NCBI GenBank assembly: GCA_002733915.1
Contig: NVXN01000002.1
Span: 332,608 to 343,553 of the forward strand
DNA: 10,946 bases
Direction: 5' to 3'
DNA from: Aequorivita sp.
GTDB lineage: Bacteria > Bacteroidota > Bacteroidia > Flavobacteriales > Flavobacteriaceae
Positions 8,076 to 10,946 of this stretch are shown here, piece after piece. Under the pieces are notes generated by a model. That model did no database searches. It saw nothing but the letters and a program-made list of their open reading frames with translations, and was not told the DNA's origin. A program made the translations under genes and the position numbers. The first letter of the stretch is position 1, and every line of letters begins with the position of its first letter.

Positions 8076-8145
8076 GTTCTTTAGGAATTTATCAAAAACA
8101 AGGCCGCAACACTTACTTACCGTCTTTATTTTAATTTTTTTAATC

Positions 8146-8175
8146 AAAAAAAGGGACCGCTATTAGGCAGGTCCC
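8146..8175 (-). terminator. Intrinsic terminator after the T9SS-sorted protein gene
   Basis: Read on the minus strand: GGGACC (8175-8170), an 11-base loop, GGTCCC (8158-8153), then seven T (8152-8146). The stem is perfect and GC-rich against an AT-rich background, and the T run is on the strand being transcribed. It lies about 27 bp beyond the stop codon at 8203 and separates this gene from the TPR gene. Confidence 0.88.
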
Positions 8176-8185
8176 CTCTTTTCAA

Positions 8186-8215
8186 CATTAAACAATCTCC
8201 TCTTATTGTTTAATG
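8186..8215 (-). repeat. Perfect 11-bp inverted repeat spanning a stop codon
   Basis: CATTAAACAAT (8186-8196) and ATTGTTTAATG (8205-8215) are exact reverse complements around an 8-base loop (CTCCTCTT on the plus strand). The TAA stop of the T9SS-sorted protein gene (8205-8203) sits at the edge of one arm, so the last codons and the stop would be folded in the mRNA. It lies just ahead of the GC-rich terminator. It may shield the 3' end or be part of a two-hairpin terminator; the stem is AT-rich and modest in strength. Confidence 0.65.
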
Positions 8216-9918
8216 ATTCGGTATATACTGGATTGTCCTTCAATATTTACATTCATCAAGTATATTCCAGATGTAATTGATGAAATGTTGATTGACGGTT
8301 TGTTTTGCTGCGGAGAAGTTTCAAGAACCTTTTGCCCCAACAATGAATAAATTTTAACATTATCAATAGTTTGGGTAGCTGATAAGTTTAAAATTTCATG
8401 TGCTGGATTTGGATAAAAGGTAAATCCTAAAAAATTGTTTTCTTCTGTTGAAGCTGTAGCGTTTTGTGCATCAAAATAAAGCCCATATCCAAACGAACCA
8501 CCCGCACTAGTACCTGCAAAAGCCATACATGGATTATCATCAGGGGTTTCTGCCACTGCAGAAGCAAATCCATCAAATACATCTACGTCGCTATCGTTCA
8601 CTGCTTCAAAAGGGCCAAAGGAAGTGCCATCATATCTATGTGAACGGTTTACATCATTGTCAGAATTATCGATAATATCACGTACATAAGAAGTTTCCAT
8701 GATTTCACTATTGTTCACTTTTTGCATCCAAGAATCTATGTGGGCAATGTTATATCCGGCAGAGGTAGTTACATAACCTGTGGGTGCATAGGCCGCTCCA
8801 TTTTCCCGACGGTATGCTTGGCCGTCAAACTTATCGGTACTTCCCGCTGCTCGCGAAGATGCTATTATCAACACCTCATCGCTGGCTATGCCTTTTCGAG
8901 CTGCACATATGGTTGGGTTAAGTGATTCTATGCTAGCACCATCAGTAACGGTTTCGTTACTACCCCATGAGGCTGGATCATTATAGTCGGTATTTACATT
9001 GGCTCGTATACTTCTAGAATTAAAGCCTATAAAGGTGGTGTAGCAGCCGCCAAGGTAACCATATGCGAATTCCACTTGCTCTCCAACAATTCCGAGCGAG
9101 TTTTCGTCGGCCCAGTCAAACCCGAAACTACCGGACGTACTTCTGGCCGAATATATATTGTGGTCAGATTTTTCATAAGTAGCAAAACTTCTTTGTGTCC
9201 CTACACCTGGGTAGTTGGTGCCAACTCCAAAATCCACTACATCGCTAGCTATCACTTGTGCGTCAAACACGCCAGTATTTGTGTCCCATCTCCATGCTTG
9301 CAAATTTTTACTTTCTGTTACCAAATAAGCTATAAGGTAGCTGTCATCATAAGTTATAAGTTGCATTTTTCGCATAGGGGCGGTCACGCCAACTTTTTTC
9401 CACTCATCAAAGGATAGTCCACCATCTTGGGAACGATAAATAAATATGGAATCGAAAGTTCCTCCAAATTCAATTAGGTTCTCATAGATGCCAATATAGA
9501 TATTGTCAGAAATCCTGTCTTTATCCATATCTACACCATCTACATAATCATCACGTAATAGTTGGTCATTGCCCCATTCAGGGATTAATCCTTCCCCATC
9601 ACGTTCCAAAATTTTACTCGGAACAAATGCACCATTAATAGGTAAATTTTCCACGGTTTCGGGCAATCTGTTTGTAACAATTGGTTGGTACAGCGCAGCT
9701 ACGTTGGGGTCAATGGCTTGCCATGCATTTTTAATGGCAAGTCTATTTGCATTAATTTCTGACGCAGTGCCGTTTTCCTCAAGAGTTTTGCCTTGTTGGT
9801 AAAGAGCCTTAAGTTCTGGCGTTCTGTTTGGGACGATAGTATTCCCGATTAAATCTGTTTGTGCTATGCCTGTGATGATACAAAGTGAGCACATTAAAAA
9901 GGTAATTGCATTTTTCAT
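8203..9918 (-). CDS. Secreted protein with T9SS type A sorting domain and Asp-box-like motif
   Basis: 571 residues, ATG start. Signal peptide at 1-19 (hydrophobic FLMCSLCIITGIA, then Q20). The C-terminal 75 residues are a Por secretion/type A sorting domain: FTFYPNPAHEILNL at about 499-512, VKIYSLLGQKVL, and SGIYLMNVNIEG before I-I-K-Q. This domain sends proteins across the outer membrane by the type IX system, after which it is normally cleaved and the protein released or anchored to the surface. The 420-residue middle is beta-rich. SQDGGLSF (163-170) fits the Asp-box pattern S-x-D-x-G-x-x-F found in sialidase and BNR beta-propellers, and nearby strands fit a propeller. I do not see the arginine set and other catalytic features needed to call a sialidase, so the function is unknown. 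It is monocistronic, bounded by a hairpin pair downstream and a 200-bp spacer upstream. Confidence 0.88.
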   Translation of the reverse strand: MKNAITFLMCSLCIITGIAQTDLIGNTIVPNRTPELKALYQQGKTLEENGTASEINANRLAIKNAWQAIDPNVAALYQPIVTNRLPETVENLPINGAFVPSKILERDGEGLIPEWGNDQLLRDDYVDGVDMDKDRISDNIYIGIYENLIEFGGTFDSIFIYRSQDGGLSFDEWKKVGVTAPMRKMQLITYDDSYLIAYLVTESKNLQAWRWDTNTGVFDAQVIASDVVDFGVGTNYPGVGTQRSFATYEKSDHNIYSARSTSGSFGFDWADENSLGIVGEQVEFAYGYLGGCYTTFIGFNSRSIRANVNTDYNDPASWGSNETVTDGASIESLNPTICAARKGIASDEVLIIASSRAAGSTDKFDGQAYRRENGAAYAPTGYVTTSAGYNIAHIDSWMQKVNNSEIMETSYVRDIIDNSDNDVNRSHRYDGTSFGPFEAVNDSDVDVFDGFASAVAETPDDNPCMAFAGTSAGGSFGYGLYFDAQNATASTEENNFLGFTFYPNPAHEILNLSATQTIDNVKIYSLLGQKVLETSPQQNKPSINISSITSGIYLMNVNIEGQSSIYRIIKQ

Positions 9919-9997
9919 GATTACTTGTTTTAATTAATACTTGTCTATTCACTTTATAATCGAGGAGTTTACTAATGAGTGAGTAATAAACTTAGGG

Positions 9998-10005
9998 CAA
10001 ATCTA
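9998..10005 (-). promoter_or_regulatory. Possible -7 box for the T9SS-sorted protein gene
   Basis: The minus strand reads TAGATTTG, a perfect TAnnTTTG box, 79 bp upstream of the ATG at 9918. It lies inside a small CTTAG/CTAAG inverted repeat (9991-10007). No good TTTG -33 element is found 18-21 bp further upstream, so the call is weak. The 9919-10073 spacer otherwise shows only AT-rich sequence with no gene. Confidence 0.27.
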
Positions 10006-10068
10006 AGCCACGGTTATTCATCGCGTTATAATTATTGTACCAAACTCTATAACAAATGTAACATCTAT

Positions 10069-10101
10069 AAAAAAAGCCGAAAACATAGGGGTTTTCGGCT
10101 T
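10069..10101 (-). terminator. Intrinsic terminator after the lipoprotein gene
   Basis: On the minus strand AAGCCGAAAAC (10101-10091) pairs perfectly with GTTTTCGGCTT (10084-10074) around a 6-base loop, followed by a run of T (10075-10069, partly in the stem). It lies 26 bp beyond the stop codon at 10127, on the transcribed strand, and ends the lipoprotein transcript before the T9SS gene's promoter region. Confidence 0.9.
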
Positions 10102-10126
10102 AAATAAAATTATTGAAAGAAGGTCT

Positions 10127-10729
10127 TTAACCTAATTTTTCTAGATTTAGCTCTTCAATAGCTTCCCAGATTTCATCTAAATCCATATTGGTGCCTTTGG
10201 CTTCCAAATAAAAACGGTTGCTTTCCATGAGTTGGATTTTACTTCTATTGTTACCAGTCCGATATTCCTCAATGGCTTTTCCCCCATTCTTAGTCACAGT
10301 TCTTCGGAAACCGTTTTCATCTTCTTCTTCAAAATCTTGCGACATTACCATTCTAATTCCTGCTGTTGCAGCTGCGCCCACCTGACCAGCGCCGTCAATT
10401 ATACTGATTGAGAATTTCTTTGATTTGTCTTCATTTGCATAAACGGCTTCAATTGAAGATATATTCATCATGCCCGCTTGGCCGGCCTTGTAGCTTATGC
10501 GCCTTAAGCCCTCCACTTCTTCCGGAAGCCAAGATTTTAATTCTTCATTGGTTAACGGTGTAGTTGCCTGTAATTCTTTAATATCTTCCTGCATATTGGT
10601 CATTTCCTGAACTGCGTTGGTAGAATTGGAAACAGCGTCTTTGGTTTCCTTAATTTTTTGGCTTACAGGGTTGTCCTTACAGCTCATAAAAACCGAAAAA
10701 ACAAATAAGGCAAGTACATACTTTTTCAT
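10127..10729 (-). CDS. Small exported lipoprotein of unknown function
   Basis: 200 residues, ATG start. MKKYVLALFVFSVFMSC is a lipoprotein signal peptide with the lipidated cysteine at C17. The residues right after it (K-D-N) partly resemble the charged lipoprotein export signal reported for surface lipoproteins in Flavobacteriaceae, but the match is too weak to place it on the cell surface. Residues 22-55 form a polar, coiled-coil-like helix. The rest is a single compact domain of about 140 residues with a W-L-P-E-E-V-E-G-L-R-R segment, a glycine/alanine-rich stretch (about 111-125) and a final acidic helix. I recognise no family. It is monocistronic with a strong terminator; upstream, TCTG-N19-TATAATTC (10793-10763) is a weak promoter candidate. 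The call as lipoprotein is secure; function is open. Confidence 0.85.
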   Translation of the reverse strand: MKKYVLALFVFSVFMSCKDNPVSQKIKETKDAVSNSTNAVQEMTNMQEDIKELQATTPLTNEELKSWLPEEVEGLRRISYKAGQAGMMNISSIEAVYANEDKSKKFSISIIDGAGQVGAAATAGIRMVMSQDFEEEDENGFRRTVTKNGGKAIEEYRTGNNRSKIQLMESNRFYLEAKGTNMDLDEIWEAIEELNLEKLG

Positions 10730-10833
10730 AATTGAAAATTTTAGTTAGTAAATAATTTTGTTGAATTATAGCACTAATATAATCAATATCAGAAAAATAA
10801 GCCGTGTTTAAAAAGAAGAAGATATTGTGAGGA

Positions 10834-10946
10834 TTATATTTCCGAGGCCACTTTTTCTAGTTCTGAATACCAATTTTCACCAAACTTTCTGATAAGGGCG
10901 GTTTTTACGAATTTGTAAACGGGTACTTTAAGTTCTTTGCCTAAAG
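10834..10946 (-). CDS. C-terminal end of an unrecognised protein (runs off right edge)
   Basis: The last 36 codons and the TAA stop (10836-10834) of a gene whose start lies beyond the window. The readable tail is basic and helical: [18 protein letters not shown], then [18 protein letters not shown]. Frame and amino-acid composition match the other coding regions of the window, and no other frame here stays open with such a composition. I do not recognise the family. Between this stop and the lipoprotein ATG (104 bp) I see no terminator hairpin, so read-through into the lipoprotein gene is possible. Confidence 0.65.
   Translation of the reverse strand, partial: LGKELKVPVYKFVKTALIRKFGENWYSELEKVASEI

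Noticed and set aside
9076..9417. 113-codon open frame on the plus strand
   Set aside because: Entirely antisense to the T9SS-sorted protein gene, which has clear export signals; no recognisable domain.
1..10946. CRISPR array, tRNA/rRNA genes, insertion sequence, toxin-antitoxin or defence system
   Set aside because: No regularly spaced direct repeats, no cloverleaf or rRNA-like sequence, no transposase or effector domain was seen on either strand.

Overview
The window looks like ordinary chromosome from a member of the Bacteroidota, most likely a Flavobacteriaceae. The signs are a Por/type IX secretion C-terminal sorting domain, a lipoprotein and secreted TPR proteins with typical signal peptides, AT-rich spacers, almost no Shine-Dalgarno sites, -7 promoter boxes of the Bacteroidota TAnnTTTG type, and several TTG starts. 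The family placement is inference from gene content; I cannot name a genus. Every gene I can support (12, two cut by the window edges) lies on the minus strand, so transcription runs from high to low coordinates.

In order of transcription: the C-terminal end of an unrecognised protein (10946-10834); a small exported lipoprotein with its own intrinsic terminator (10729-10127, terminator near 10069-10101); a secreted, T9SS-sorted protein with an Asp-box-like motif, followed by a hairpin over the stop codon and a strong terminator (9918-8203, then 8146-8175). Next is a secreted or periplasmic TPR-repeat protein (8040-6259), then a 99-bp spacer made of inverted AAATTCC repeats. A very tightly packed run follows: DUF4286 protein, rsmA (16S rRNA dimethyltransferase), mgtE (Mg2+ transporter/channel) and a hotdog-fold thioesterase. 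These four are joined by three stop/start overlaps, so they are probably one translationally coupled unit linking ribosome maturation, Mg2+ supply and acyl-thioester turnover.

A second compact unit begins at 3266: a Wzx/MATE-like polysaccharide flippase (TTG start), dut (dUTPase), a sugar-phosphate nucleotidyltransferase with a left-handed beta-helix tail, and a signal-peptide-bearing TPR protein that runs off the left edge (TTG start at 301). It has a plausible promoter of its own with a perfect TAnnTTTG box. The theme is cell-envelope glycan precursor supply and export, with the housekeeping gene dut embedded.

I found no tRNA, rRNA, CRISPR array, transposase, integrase, phage gene or recognisable defence system, and no clear sign of a wholly new system. 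The points worth a second look are the nested AAATTCC inverted-repeat element at 6168-6254, the perfect 11-bp hairpin across the T9SS gene's stop codon, the three TTG starts with overlapping coding ends, a possibly leaderless TPR gene, and the T9SS protein of unknown function.
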